In this document: positions 50,952-60,725 of the stretch, piece after piece
How the letters are laid out: every line of letters starts with the position of its first letter
How positions within the stretch are numbered: position 1 is the first letter of the stretch
Assembly: GCF_008298035.1 (NCBI RefSeq)
Contig: NZ_CP042910.1
Location: 5,905,001 to 5,969,000 of the forward strand
DNA from: Gimesia maris
GTDB taxonomy: Bacteria; Planctomycetota; Planctomycetia; Planctomycetales; Planctomycetaceae
Length of the DNA: 64,000 nt
Direction: 5' to 3'
Translations under genes and position numbers: made by a program
The notes under the pieces: model-generated
Databases searched by the model: none
What the model was told of the DNA's origin: nothing
What the model saw: only the letters and a program-made list of their open reading frames with translations

Positions 50952-52259
50952 TTACCAGACAAGTTCAATCCCGCCGGTAATACCATCGGCAGAGAACTTG
51001 GAGTGCTCCTGGCGGACTTTCGTACCAGTTGCCGGATTTGAAGAAGACCGGTCTTCATTGTAGTCAATGATATCGTAAGCACGCGAGACCTGACCAATAA
51101 ACAGGTAATCGTACCCGACGAAACAGCGAAGATGTTCAGTCACATTCAGTTTGGCATACAAGGAAAGCTGGAATGTAGGAGAAAACTCATTGTTTTTCTG
51201 TACGGAAACAATTGTCGGGTCGGTGGCTTCAAACAGTTGATCTGTTCGCACCTGATCGGTATCCCGATTGAACCCGAAGGTAAATTTGGGTTCTGCCCCA
51301 ATTGTAAAGCGACTGTGTCGGTATTCTGCCCGGGCACCAATGCTGGGGCCGAACACACGGTTTTCGACTTTTGAATAGATGGTTGTAGTACGAGGTGTTC
51401 CGATTCCCCCACCTGAATCCACGCCTACCTGGTTCATTGTTTCCCGCAGACTGATGAAACGAAAACCGAACAGAGGCTGCATCCGAAATCCTTCGCCGGG
51501 GAGGTAGGGATCCAAGATATAATTCACCCCGGTACCGAACATCTCAGTGTTCAGGTTCACGCTATAGCTCGTATCGTACACGTTTGTATTGGAAGCCAGA
51601 GCTCCATTGATATTGAAGTTGGTCACAACGACCAGGTCATCATCGGGAATGGAATTCGACTGAGTTGCGTAAATGGAATCAGTAGGACGAGTCGATTTAT
51701 TCTTGAAAATCCCCCAGGCATTCCACTCGATTGCTCCATCCTGTATGGGAAACGCTAATGTAGCCCGCATCCCGTTCGTATCCATGGTACGGTCGATATA
51801 ATTCAAAGCGACACCATCACCTCGGGCAATACCGGTCGAACGGTCAAATACAGGTGTTGGCTCAGTTGGATCCGGAACCCCCAGGATTGGTGCACTCAAT
51901 AATATGTTATCAGGTCCTTCCAGGGACCAGTGCAGATACTCCAGTTTGAGAGTTGTCGAACCAAACATGCTTTTGATCGACTTATCAATGGGAGAGTCGT
52001 AGGTCCATCCCCGATCGACGGGCAACTGCCGAACCAGAGATCGGGAATAGGTATTGACGCCTGAGAACAGGCCTGATTCATTAACAATTTCTTCATCCAC
52101 CATGTCGGCATCACCGTGCATGACAAATTCGGTTGTGCCATCATCGGCTGCTGCTACTTTATGCATCCCGACAGGTAAGCCGGTCGAGCACAGCAACACC
52201 AGTAGTGCACTCAGTCTGAATGGAGTAATCATCATTACTTTCCAGGATGTGCGACTCAT
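50952..52259 (-). CDS. BBP7-like outer-membrane beta-barrel protein
   Basis: 435 residues. AAGG stands 11 bases before the ATG. Signal: ITPFRLSALLVLLCSTGLPV. The mature protein alternates hydrophobic and polar residues as in a barrel, with LKLEYLHWSLEGPDNILLSA, VALNYIDRTMDTNGMRATLA, LFGFRFISLRETMNQVGV, IGARAEYRHSRFTIGAEPKF, LYAKLNVTEHLRCFVGYDYL and a final ITGGIELVW, i.e. ending in an aromatic residue as outer-membrane barrels do. The EYLHW start and GFRF..LRE string resemble the BBP7 family of planctomycetes. It follows the inverse-autotransporter gene by 74 bases on the same strand. Function unknown; a pore or surface anchor is plausible. Confidence 0.7.
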   Translation of the reverse strand: MSRTSWKVMMITPFRLSALLVLLCSTGLPVGMHKVAAADDGTTEFVMHGDADMVDEEIVNESGLFSGVNTYSRSLVRQLPVDRGWTYDSPIDKSIKSMFGSTTLKLEYLHWSLEGPDNILLSAPILGVPDPTEPTPVFDRSTGIARGDGVALNYIDRTMDTNGMRATLAFPIQDGAIEWNAWGIFKNKSTRPTDSIYATQSNSIPDDDLVVVTNFNINGALASNTNVYDTSYSVNLNTEMFGTGVNYILDPYLPGEGFRMQPLFGFRFISLRETMNQVGVDSGGGIGTPRTTTIYSKVENRVFGPSIGARAEYRHSRFTIGAEPKFTFGFNRDTDQVRTDQLFEATDPTIVSVQKNNEFSPTFQLSLYAKLNVTEHLRCFVGYDYLFIGQVSRAYDIIDYNEDRSSSNPATGTKVRQEHSKFSADGITGGIELVW

Positions 52260-52333
52260 CGATTAAAACCTTGAATTTTTGGATTAAAACACACGAACGT
52301 GCTCTTAAACATGAAACTGACTCAGGTATGGCT

Positions 52334-55300
52334 TTACGGCAGCAGGAATCCGTTCAGGCTGATCTGGCCATCGAATGTACCACCACCAGGATTGAACAGG
52401 ATGAAACTGTTGTTATTACCGACCGTTGTTACATTCACAATATTATTGATTCCAGTTCCCAGTTGCAGCGGACCATTGAGCATCGCGTTGAAGCCAACTG
52501 CTGTTTCGTTATCATCAAAACCGCCATCGAATAAACCAATCAGGTTGTTATCAATGACAACAGAAGAACTTGTGGCATCAATCAGATCAAAGAAAATGGC
52601 GTCGCCGCCTATTGCAGACATATTGATAATATTTGTATCGATTTGTACTGAGGAGTTAGCAGCTAAATCCAGAAATCGCAGACCGGTCGAGTCTTCACCC
52701 GCCATGACAAAGCCCTGATCGATATTATTGGCGATCAGGATGTTGGAAGGTCCTTCTGTAGTAACCTGAATCCCTTCACTGTTTGTTCCTGCGATTGTAA
52801 AGTTGTTATTATTGGTGACGGTCAATGTCATCAGGTCTTCCAGGTCACTGCTGGTGGCCTCGATATCAATCCCCTGATTATTTGTAGCCCCGGTTCCAAA
52901 GAACTGGTTCCCATTGGTAACCGTAATATCCATCGGACCTTCCCAGATCACACTCAGTCCAGCGGTGTTGGAGATACTGTTTGTAATATTGTTGCCTTCC
53001 ATCGATACGGTCAGCAGGGAATCGTCAAGTAATCCACCGGATTGAATACGAATGGCATCTGCACTGTCGTCAGTAATGGTATTGTTCTGCAAGATGATGG
53101 CAAACACATCATCGTCGGTATCGTCCAGTTCAATATTGGCCAGGTAGTCAATCGAATGCTCAGTATTATCAGTACCGTTATCCAGTAATTCGGAATCGAC
53201 CATCTGGAATGTGCGACCATTGACAATTCGGACACCATCGCCCAGCGAATCTTCGACTCGTACACGTGTGAGGTTCACGCGTGGGCCATCGTCAACATCT
53301 GTCTCATGCCACTCGATACCGGAAACCGTCGGGATCTGAATTTCCAGTCCATCCAGGTTGACGCGACCAATGTCTTCCATCCAGACACCGTGAGTGGTTG
53401 CAGTGATTGTTCCACCAGCATCGATGGTGGCACCATCACCGGCGATGGAGAATAGTCCGGGGGTACGCACCAGGCGAATACCGGCACTGTTCAGATAAAA
53501 GGCGTTATCTCCGGCGCTATTGACTGTGTTTAAGTCAGGCCCGTTTGAGGGTCCCGCGGTGACCGAGGTGAGATTCAAAGAGAGACTGGAGTCTTCGATA
53601 TCAATCGCTGCCGCATCGGTTACCGTAATGATACCACCTGTGGAGCTTAATGTTCCTGCATTATCATTCGCAATCAATGCCAGGTTATCAACCGCGGTGA
53701 TATTCAAGTCGCCGAAATTAACATTACCCGGGTTATCATGCACATAGACGCCAACTGGTGGATCGACAACCGGTAATACTACTGGTGCTACATAAGCGAT
53801 ACTGTTGGCTGTCACATTAAGAGAACCAAAGCTTACGATAGGAGTTGTATTCAGAATATGAACGACTGGCACAGCGGCATTCGTTGTTCCGGTGACGGTC
53901 GTGTTATTAAAGGATACAGAACCCGCGGTTCCTCCCTGTCCGGCATTGTCGATCAACAACACAGAGCTGGTAGTACTGCTGTTGGAAAGTACCATGTTCC
54001 CCATGCGAATAATGGGACTGTCATCGAGAACGATAAAGGCTTCATTTGCGGTACCGGAAACCGTGGTTGTCCCTGAGACGCTGAAGGTACCAGTGTTACC
54101 ACCCGTATTGAACGAGATCCCTTCGCCGGCACTACCTGTAACACCGACATTCCCGCCAAACGAAATATTTCCAGAAGTATTATTGATATCAATACCATGT
54201 TCAGTCGCCAGGGAGACTCCATCAGAGATTGTGGTGTTCCCTACGACAGACATGTTACCGGTTAAGTTTTCAACCAGGATACCGGTACCATTTCGGTTCA
54301 GGATATCGATATCCTGCATCTGAAAGACGCCCGGGTAATCCTCAACGAAAATGCTCGCATCGGTGGCAGAATCAATGATGGTGGCCGCCTGGGCGGTATT
54401 TCTGATTGTGACCACGGCATTGGCAGAACCGCCAGTCACATGAATCCCTTCATTCGTACTGCCTGTAATCGTAACATTATCCAATACGGCTCCACCGCCG
54501 ATATTGTTAATCAGGACCCCCTGACTGTTGGTATCACTGATCCTTGAGCCTGTCATATTCACGGAACCACCCGTGGTATTCTGAACCAACACGGCGCGAC
54601 CTGCTCCCGTGTTCGTGATCGTACCCGTTTCGTAGCGGATCAATGGATTACCGCCATCAACGACAAAGGCATCTCCCGCCGAGTTCGTTACATTTGTGGT
54701 TTCAAAGGTCAGGGTGCCGGAGGTACTGTTCAGATAGATTCCCTCGCCAACGGCATTGTTGACATCAACATTATTCACAACGGTTTCTGAAACTCCAATG
54801 CCGACAATACCACGCCCTGTCGCATTATTCAGGATGAAACCGGAAAATTCACTGTTTGATGCCAGGATCGCACCATCGCCGACGGTATCGTTAAACGTAG
54901 GTCTGATGAGACTGTTGGGCCTGAGTGGACTTCCATAGAGGGGTGAGTTAGGTAGTAACTTTGATCCAAATCCCTGAATATTGATGAAATGATCTACTCC
55001 CTGTCCTTCACCCAGAATCCGGTCACCGGCAACCAGAGTGATTGGTGCAGCATTACTATATTCGCTGCCAGCATGAGTAAAGATAATGTCCCGGGATACG
55101 CCTGCCTGTGCCTCCGGGATGGTCTGGTAAGGATCGAGAACGCTTCCGGTTCCACCAGCTCCCGCATAAGAGTCCACATGAGAAATGGTCCAGGGTAAAC
55201 CGGTTTCCGGGTTAATTGCCACCAGGCCGGAATCGACAACCTTACTCTGTTCGACAACAACGTTATAGTTTTTGCGAACCCGTTCCGCCATACGATACAT

Positions 55301-56230
55301 CTGGGTGGATTTTTCCATCTGGTTCCACTCAGGACGACCGGCGAAGGTCCAGGTAACATTGAAAAAGACATTAGTATTAAAAGTGTCATCGCTCGTGATG
55401 CTGAGTTCTGTCAGTACATTAGGCAGAGGATAAGCCTGCAGACGACCACGCCAGCCCCAGACATCTGCACTTTCTGACGCCTGGAATCCATACGTACCTG
55501 CGTAAGCGCGTGCCTGAAACTGTTGTGCCAGTTCACCCCAGATGGGAACCCCGATTTCCGCATCGAACCCCCGCATCGATTTTCCGATGGTCCGCGTTTG
55601 ATCGTACAGTACATTAAATCCAGAGAATCTCTGGCTGCCATCATTAAACTCCAGGTTCAACTGCTGTTCACGATTTCCGATTGGCAGATAAAAGTTTCCG
55701 TTTGCATCCCAGTAGCGTCCCATGGTCTCGACGTTCAATGCCAACTGCTGGAATATTTTATCCGTCGAATCATCACGGTCGTAATAAAAACTGGTACCGA
55801 AGATCCGGTCTGTGTCGTAATTGTAGAAACGATAGCCCAGGCCTGCGCCACCACCAAGGTTACCGCGATTGGTTCGCCACAGGCGAAAGTTACCAAACAT
55901 CATCCCGGCATCATCCGGGTTTTTGGTATGAGTAAACAGATAGGGCATGGCCTCGATGTGAGAGATGGATTCGCCCAGACCAACGGTTTTACCCGCCTGG
56001 TGACCTGCCCGAAAGAGTGTTCCCATTCCGTTACCCGGCACGACTGATGAAATTCCATCAAGCGTATCTGTTGCCTCTGATCCGTCAGCAATGATCGTCG
56101 AAAATTCGACTTCATCCTCGGCTAATAATGTTCCTGACATGGCGGAGATCGCCAGAACGATTACGCCGGCAATCAGGCGAAATGCAATTTTCATAAATCG
56201 TCCAGAATAGCTTGATGTCAACACAGGCAT
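52334..56230 (-). CDS. Inverse autotransporter with beta-helix passenger
   Basis: 1298 residues from the ATG at 56230, preceded by GAGGTGA, the best ribosome site; a later ATG (56194) would also leave a signal peptide (KIAFRLIAGVIVLAISAMSG), and the frame from 56347 is too long. Residues about 50-310 form an intimin/invasin-type barrel: GMGTLFRAGHQAGKTVGLG, GGGAGLGYRFYNYDTDRIFG, YYDRDDSTDKIFQQLALNVE and ending NVFFNVTWTFAGRPEW. After a linker, residues from about 370 to the end form repeats of a right-handed parallel beta-helix, rich in Asn, Thr, Gly, Val and Ile (NNVDVNNAVGEGIYLNSTSG). The frame shows no break. It would be anchored in the outer membrane and display the helix outside; the binding target is unknown. 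Confidence 0.85.
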   Translation of the reverse strand: MPVLTSSYSGRFMKIAFRLIAGVIVLAISAMSGTLLAEDEVEFSTIIADGSEATDTLDGISSVVPGNGMGTLFRAGHQAGKTVGLGESISHIEAMPYLFTHTKNPDDAGMMFGNFRLWRTNRGNLGGGAGLGYRFYNYDTDRIFGTSFYYDRDDSTDKIFQQLALNVETMGRYWDANGNFYLPIGNREQQLNLEFNDGSQRFSGFNVLYDQTRTIGKSMRGFDAEIGVPIWGELAQQFQARAYAGTYGFQASESADVWGWRGRLQAYPLPNVLTELSITSDDTFNTNVFFNVTWTFAGRPEWNQMEKSTQMYRMAERVRKNYNVVVEQSKVVDSGLVAINPETGLPWTISHVDSYAGAGGTGSVLDPYQTIPEAQAGVSRDIIFTHAGSEYSNAAPITLVAGDRILGEGQGVDHFINIQGFGSKLLPNSPLYGSPLRPNSLIRPTFNDTVGDGAILASNSEFSGFILNNATGRGIVGIGVSETVVNNVDVNNAVGEGIYLNSTSGTLTFETTNVTNSAGDAFVVDGGNPLIRYETGTITNTGAGRAVLVQNTTGGSVNMTGSRISDTNSQGVLINNIGGGAVLDNVTITGSTNEGIHVTGGSANAVVTIRNTAQAATIIDSATDASIFVEDYPGVFQMQDIDILNRNGTGILVENLTGNMSVVGNTTISDGVSLATEHGIDINNTSGNISFGGNVGVTGSAGEGISFNTGGNTGTFSVSGTTTVSGTANEAFIVLDDSPIIRMGNMVLSNSSTTSSVLLIDNAGQGGTAGSVSFNNTTVTGTTNAAVPVVHILNTTPIVSFGSLNVTANSIAYVAPVVLPVVDPPVGVYVHDNPGNVNFGDLNITAVDNLALIANDNAGTLSSTGGIITVTDAAAIDIEDSSLSLNLTSVTAGPSNGPDLNTVNSAGDNAFYLNSAGIRLVRTPGLFSIAGDGATIDAGGTITATTHGVWMEDIGRVNLDGLEIQIPTVSGIEWHETDVDDGPRVNLTRVRVEDSLGDGVRIVNGRTFQMVDSELLDNGTDNTEHSIDYLANIELDDTDDDVFAIILQNNTITDDSADAIRIQSGGLLDDSLLTVSMEGNNITNSISNTAGLSVIWEGPMDITVTNGNQFFGTGATNNQGIDIEATSSDLEDLMTLTVTNNNNFTIAGTNSEGIQVTTEGPSNILIANNIDQGFVMAGEDSTGLRFLDLAANSSVQIDTNIINMSAIGGDAIFFDLIDATSSSVVIDNNLIGLFDGGFDDNETAVGFNAMLNGPLQLGTGINNIVNVTTVGNNNSFILFNPGGGTFDGQISLNGFLLP

Positions 56231-57011
56231 CTGTTTCACCTCGGCAAAGCACGCTGAGTGCATTTTGGCGTTTTCGTCCCGGTTTGTTCTATTTTGATCT
56301 GTCATGAATTTGTTTTGATCTATGACAATATTTTCAGGAAAATCCATGAGATTATCTCAACAAGAAATCTTCTGAATTCGGTAATGAGCCAGGGAGAATT
56401 CTCCACAGACTCGATTATTCAAGTCGTATCTACGTTACGCGCACATTCGATGACAGATGATTCCACCACAGGCAGAAACACTCGCAGATGGAGACACATC
56501 TGTTATTGAATGTCTATTTAAATTGATTGATTGATTTACTGGAGTGGGTTCAGTTTGACCGGTGAATCAAGATCAAGAGAGAGGCTGTGATCATGACGGT
56601 TTCCTCAAATGAGGCACTGGTCATCCTGATATTGGATATGTTGTGACACGAACCGGGAAAAAGCAGCTTTTTCACGGAAACATGTTACGGTGATTTGATT
56701 AGTTTACTGGTTGTTTTTAATGTGAATTGTAGCTCGGAAGAATCGTGGATCCGTCTGAAGATCAGACAAAACCGGTTAGACAGTAAAATAAGAGAGTTCC
56801 GAATGGTTTACTTGTTTTACAGTCTGGAGAGAGAATGATTCTTTGAGTTTTAGAGATGTTGGGCGGGAACATATTCTAAATTCTGATCCGACGAAAGACG
56901 AATTTGACATTTCCCACGAGAATTTTTTGACAATTTTAAAAATAGTCCAGCGAAAAACAGCTTCAAATACTGCCTGTCATCTGGTTTTTCCGCTTAAGGC
57001 CCGCATTTTTT
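56231..57011. other. Non-coding gap upstream of two divergent genes
   Basis: About 780 bases, rich in A and T, between the inverse autotransporter and the prenyltransferase-fold gene. Several short frames lack family resemblance. A perfect inverted repeat, AAAAAGC-A-GCTTTTT, lies at 56658-56672. A short TTGATTGATTGATTTA run lies near 56525. No RNA gene recognised. Confidence 0.4.
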
Positions 57012-57944
57012 ATGAATCACCAGCCCTATTTACTGAATCTGGCACTTCGCCTGGCGGAGGGTCTGGAAAAGTGGCCAGCAACTTCTCTGGAAAAACATCG
57101 CCAGTTTATTTTATCGCAACAACAGCCCGACGGGGGGTTTTCCGGCAGAGAAGGGGGATCAGACCTCTATTATACAGGTTTTGCAGTCCGTAGCCTGGGA
57201 ATCTTAGGCGGAGTGAAACCTGACGAATGCGAGAAGATCAGTGACTATCTCAGACAGTTTCAAATTGAAAAACTGTCTACCATTGACCTGTTAAGCTGGC
57301 TCTACTGCGCGTTGATTGTTCAAGCATCCGGTGGAGAAGACCTGCTGCAAACAGCGCCAGCCAACTGGAATTCAGAAATATCCTGTTCGCTGGAACGCCT
57401 GCGAACCGCAGATGGAGGCTATGCCAAGTCGGAACAGGGAGCACTGGGAAGCACTTATCATAGCTTTTTAGTCATTCTGATTTACCAGTTGATCGGCCTG
57501 GATCTGCCTGATCCGAACAATCTGATCCAATTTCTGTACGACAGACAACGCGACGATGGTGGTTTTGTCGAAATCTCGCCCATGAAACGGAGTGGCACAA
57601 ACCCTACCGCGGCAGCAGTGGCAACATTGATAATATTGAATAGCATGGATGACGAACTCAAAAATGATGTTCAGGACTTCCTGAAACAGGTCAAAAGTTC
57701 CGAAGGAGGCTTCCAGGCTAATACCAGAATCCCATTTGCTGATGGTCTCTCTACCTTCACAGGCTTGTTGACCGCACAGGATCTGGAGCTGGAGACATTG
57801 ATCGACCCGGAACAGGTACAAAAATTTATGACCGAGTGGCTGGAGTTTCCCACGGGTGGATTTCGAGGAGCCAGCTGGGATGAACAGGCAGACGTGGAAT
57901 ACACGTTTTACGGGCTGGGAGTACTCGCTCTGCTGGGACGCTGA
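57012..57944 (+). CDS. Prenyltransferase/squalene-cyclase-fold repeat protein
   Basis: 310 residues, no signal. At least five internal repeats of the alpha-alpha toroid: PDGGFSGREGGSDLYYTGFA, ADGGYAKSEQGALGSTYHSF, DDGGFVEISPMKRSGTNPTA, EGGFQANTRIPFADGLSTFT and TGGFRGASWDEQADVEYTFY. They align with beta subunits of geranylgeranyl and farnesyl transferases. The zinc site of those enzymes is not intact: the D-x-C motif reads ADGL and the later His corresponds to Tyr in VEYTFYG. So protein prenyl transfer with the usual metal is unlikely. Related proteins occur widely in planctomycetes. Monocistronic by position. Function unknown. Confidence 0.85.
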   Translation: MNHQPYLLNLALRLAEGLEKWPATSLEKHRQFILSQQQPDGGFSGREGGSDLYYTGFAVRSLGILGGVKPDECEKISDYLRQFQIEKLSTIDLLSWLYCALIVQASGGEDLLQTAPANWNSEISCSLERLRTADGGYAKSEQGALGSTYHSFLVILIYQLIGLDLPDPNNLIQFLYDRQRDDGGFVEISPMKRSGTNPTAAAVATLIILNSMDDELKNDVQDFLKQVKSSEGGFQANTRIPFADGLSTFTGLLTAQDLELETLIDPEQVQKFMTEWLEFPTGGFRGASWDEQADVEYTFYGLGVLALLGR

Positions 57945-58089
57945 TTTCTGAGGAAAAGACTGGACCGGTCCAGTTTTACTGTCGCGTCTCCAAAGCGGTT
58001 TGGGCCGAATATAATAGATCGACAGACGCTATGCGTACATGCGATCTGCTCGCGAAGTGATGCGCTCTCGTTGAAAACCCGTGCTGTGA

Positions 58090-58800
58090 TTATTCGGAAG
58101 CATCTTCCATATACAGCAGCCGCCCACAAGACTTACAGAATACAAGTCGACCTGAATTCAACTCGACGCGCAACTGAGGCTCAATCATTACATTACAGGC
58201 AGAGCAGAATTTGCCGGCTACAAAAGCCAGGGCCCCCGCTCCATGTGTTCGCACGAGTCGTTCAAATTGTACTTTAATGCTGTCAGGAATGATCTGCTCT
58301 GCATCTGCGATCGCCGCGTTACACTCTTTGATCTCTTCATCCAGAGAGTTGCGCATCGACTCAAAATCCTGTTCCATTTTTTTGGCTTCGGCGTGCGCTG
58401 TGTCTTTTTTCCTGACCCACTCCTGAACTTCCGTTTCAGTCGCGTCAATTTTATCCATCAGTTCCAGAATTTCATCTTCCAGCACACTGTTGGCCATCTG
58501 GTCAGCTTCAATCTGGCCTTTGATGATGTCGAATTCTTTGTTTGACGAAGCGGTATTCAGTTTTCCTTTGAGGCTGAGGATTTTTGCTTCATTGGTCTGC
58601 AGATCCAGGTTTTTCTGGTGGACCTGCTTCTTCAGCTGAGTGACCTGATCCTGCACCGCTTTGAGCTTGTCTTCCTGCACCAATGCGAACTGTTCCTTCA
58701 GTTTAATTCGCTTGGGCCCCTGTTCTAATTTCTGATTCACATCATGCAGTCTCAGATACAAATGATGTAAAGCTTTCAAACTGGCAGCAGTCGTCGACAT
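58090..58800 (-). CDS. Coiled-coil protein with C4 zinc ribbon
   Basis: 236 residues. Residues about 10-165 form a long coiled coil (LVQEDKLKAVQDQVTQLKKQ, VLEDEILELMDKIDATETEV). The C-terminus (about 190-232) carries C-x2-C ... C-x2-C: GKFCSACNVMIEPQL and LVFCKSCGRLLYMED. This is the layout of the bacterial zinc-ribbon/helical-hairpin family (C4-type zinc ribbon, sometimes called CdsZ in chlamydiae). In other phyla the gene sits next to Nif3-like and RNase H genes; here it sits alone between the prenyltransferase-fold gene and rpoD. Function uncertain; nucleic-acid or protein binding is likely. Confidence 0.88.
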   Translation of the reverse strand: MSTTAASLKALHHLYLRLHDVNQKLEQGPKRIKLKEQFALVQEDKLKAVQDQVTQLKKQVHQKNLDLQTNEAKILSLKGKLNTASSNKEFDIIKGQIEADQMANSVLEDEILELMDKIDATETEVQEWVRKKDTAHAEAKKMEQDFESMRNSLDEEIKECNAAIADAEQIIPDSIKVQFERLVRTHGAGALAFVAGKFCSACNVMIEPQLRVELNSGRLVFCKSCGRLLYMEDASE

Positions 58801-58966
58801 GTTAAAGAACTCCGGAAACGCTCATATTTGAGGCAATTAAGGCAGCGCCTCAGTGCTTTTACCTTGTTATAAAGATTTTCGTACCAAATAGCCAGACATA
58901 CGCTGTAAAACTGACCGATCTTCTCAGCCTCTCCCGGGAAAACTCGGTTTCAGTACTGTTTTGATC

Positions 58967-59000
58967 ATAAAAAAAACGCCGATCAGAATTGATCGGCGTT
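58967..59000 (-). terminator. Terminator of the dnaG-rpoD operon
   Basis: AACGCCGATCA (58975-58985) and TGATCGGCGTT (58990-59000) form a perfect 11-base stem with a 4-base loop. On the minus strand it is followed by eight T residues. It starts 8 bases after the rpoD stop. Confidence 0.93.
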
Positions 59001-59007
59001 TTGAATT

Positions 59008-60693
59008 TCAGATACTGGCTGATGCTGTGGCATCCGCCGTCTCTTCTTCGGTTTCGGCCTGTCCCCATTCAGGAACCAGGCCTTCTATGAAACCCTGCAG
59101 CTGTTTACTGCGAACAGGATGCTGTAATTTCCTGACCGCTTTGGCTTCGATCTGTCGTACACGTTCTCGAGTCACTTTAAAAATCCGACCGACTTCTTCC
59201 AGGGTGTAGGTGTAACCATCCCCCAGACCAAATCTAAGTTTAATGATTTCACGTTCGCGATAGGTCAGTGTTTTGAGGACATGATCAATTTTATCTTTGA
59301 GCATTTCCTGACTGGCGGTATTCACCGGGCTGTCTGAATCTGAATCTTCAATGAAATCACCGAAGTAGCTGTCTTCACTTTCACCAACGGGTCGATCCAG
59401 ACTGATGGGATGTCGCGAAATCTTGAGTACGCGTCGCGTCTCTTCCAGGCTGATGCCGGCCACTTCCGCAGTTTCTTCCAGGGTAGGCTCGCGGCCATTT
59501 TCCTGCAGCAACTGCTTACTGACCTTTCGTAATTTCGACATGGTCTCGATCATATGCACCGGAATCCGGATCGTACGAGCCTGATCGGCAATGGCACGGG
59601 TAATGGCCTGGCGAATCCACCAGGTCGCATAGGTCGAGAATTTATAACCCCGCCGATACTCATACTTATCAACAGCACGCATCAGACCGGTATTACCTTC
59701 CTGAATCAAGTCCAGAAAGCTTAAGCCACGATTGCGATATTTCTTGGCAATCGAAACCACCAGTCGCAGGTTACCGCCGGAAAGTTCCCGCATTGCCGTT
59801 TCATAGTCCAGGTAACGCTGCTTGACGGCTTTGATGCGTTCCCGCAGTGTTTCGGGAGTTTCCATGGTCATGGCCACCAGGTCCTGCAGCTCTCGCTCCA
59901 GGTTGGCTCGGTCATCTTTGGAGTTTTTGATTCGCATATCACTCATGTCGCGAATCTGATCTTCCAGTTCCGTCATCCGTTGGGAAATCTGCTCCAGGCG
60001 TTTCATACCAATCTGCAGACGTTGTGTCCTCAGGCTTAATTCTTCAATCAGAGTGGCCATCTTACGACGACGTTTCTGTAGTGAAGCATAAGCTTCCATT
60101 CGCTGGCTTTTGGTCAGTTCCGGATTGACGAACTGCTGAAAATCACTGGCATTTTTATTACTCAGGAATTCGAGCGTCTTGAGATTGTGTGGCATCCGCC
60201 CCAGAATCTGATTCTTCTCGAGGCCTTCCGTGACGGAAACCTTAATGGTCCGGTCAAAGGGAAGCTCGGATTTATGTACTTTATCCAGGATTTCAATCGC
60301 CTGACGCATTGCATAGTCGCTGCTCAATAATTCACGACGGAAGCGACGGCGGGTGATTTCAATCTTCTTCGCCAGACGAATTTCTTCATCTCGCGTCAGG
60401 AGTGGAATTTCTCCCATCTGCGTCAGATACATCCGCACGGGATCATCAATCCTACGGGAGAGATCATCGGAAGTGCGGGAGCGTCCCTTGGGCTTCTCCG
60501 GCTGTAAGATCGTAATGATCTGATCCGGAATGATGTCTAACTCAATCTCCTCAATCGTCAGCAGGAGATTATCCAGCTTTTCGGGATTCAGCGCTTCATC
60601 AGGCAGATAGGCGCTGACCTGATCGTAGGTCAGGTAACCCTGCTTTTTGCCATTTTCAATTAGTTCATTCAATCGGGCGTCGAGTCGGTGCAC
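59008..60693 (-). CDS. rpoD: RNA polymerase primary sigma factor
   Basis: 561 residues from a GTG at 60693 preceded by GGGAG. Region 1.1 is present ([20 protein letters not shown]). Region 1.2 reads [21 protein letters not shown] non-conserved region with helical, charged sequence (about 190-270) follows. Regions 2.1-2.4 contain [40 protein letters not shown] and [20 protein letters not shown]; region 3 follows; region 4 has [20 protein letters not shown] preceded by [20 protein letters not shown]. This is the housekeeping sigma factor. It lies 32 bases after dnaG. Confidence 0.96.
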   Translation of the reverse strand: MHRLDARLNELIENGKKQGYLTYDQVSAYLPDEALNPEKLDNLLLTIEEIELDIIPDQIITILQPEKPKGRSRTSDDLSRRIDDPVRMYLTQMGEIPLLTRDEEIRLAKKIEITRRRFRRELLSSDYAMRQAIEILDKVHKSELPFDRTIKVSVTEGLEKNQILGRMPHNLKTLEFLSNKNASDFQQFVNPELTKSQRMEAYASLQKRRRKMATLIEELSLRTQRLQIGMKRLEQISQRMTELEDQIRDMSDMRIKNSKDDRANLERELQDLVAMTMETPETLRERIKAVKQRYLDYETAMRELSGGNLRLVVSIAKKYRNRGLSFLDLIQEGNTGLMRAVDKYEYRRGYKFSTYATWWIRQAITRAIADQARTIRIPVHMIETMSKLRKVSKQLLQENGREPTLEETAEVAGISLEETRRVLKISRHPISLDRPVGESEDSYFGDFIEDSDSDSPVNTASQEMLKDKIDHVLKTLTYREREIIKLRFGLGDGYTYTLEEVGRIFKVTRERVRQIEAKAVRKLQHPVRSKQLQGFIEGLVPEWGQAETEEETADATASASI

Positions 60694-60725
60694 GTTGCTT
60701 CTCCCAATCAGTCTGGTTAGATTCT

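Noticed and set aside
56843..57193. 116-codon frame overlapping the start of the prenyltransferase-fold gene
   Set aside because: It overlaps a well supported gene in another frame and resembles nothing known.
57945..58089. GGAAAAGACTGGACC near 57953 recalls the conserved opening of RNase P RNA, and the zinc-ribbon gene next to it is near rnpB in some phyla
   Set aside because: Only 145 bases lie between the two genes, too short for RNase P RNA, and the other conserved blocks are absent.
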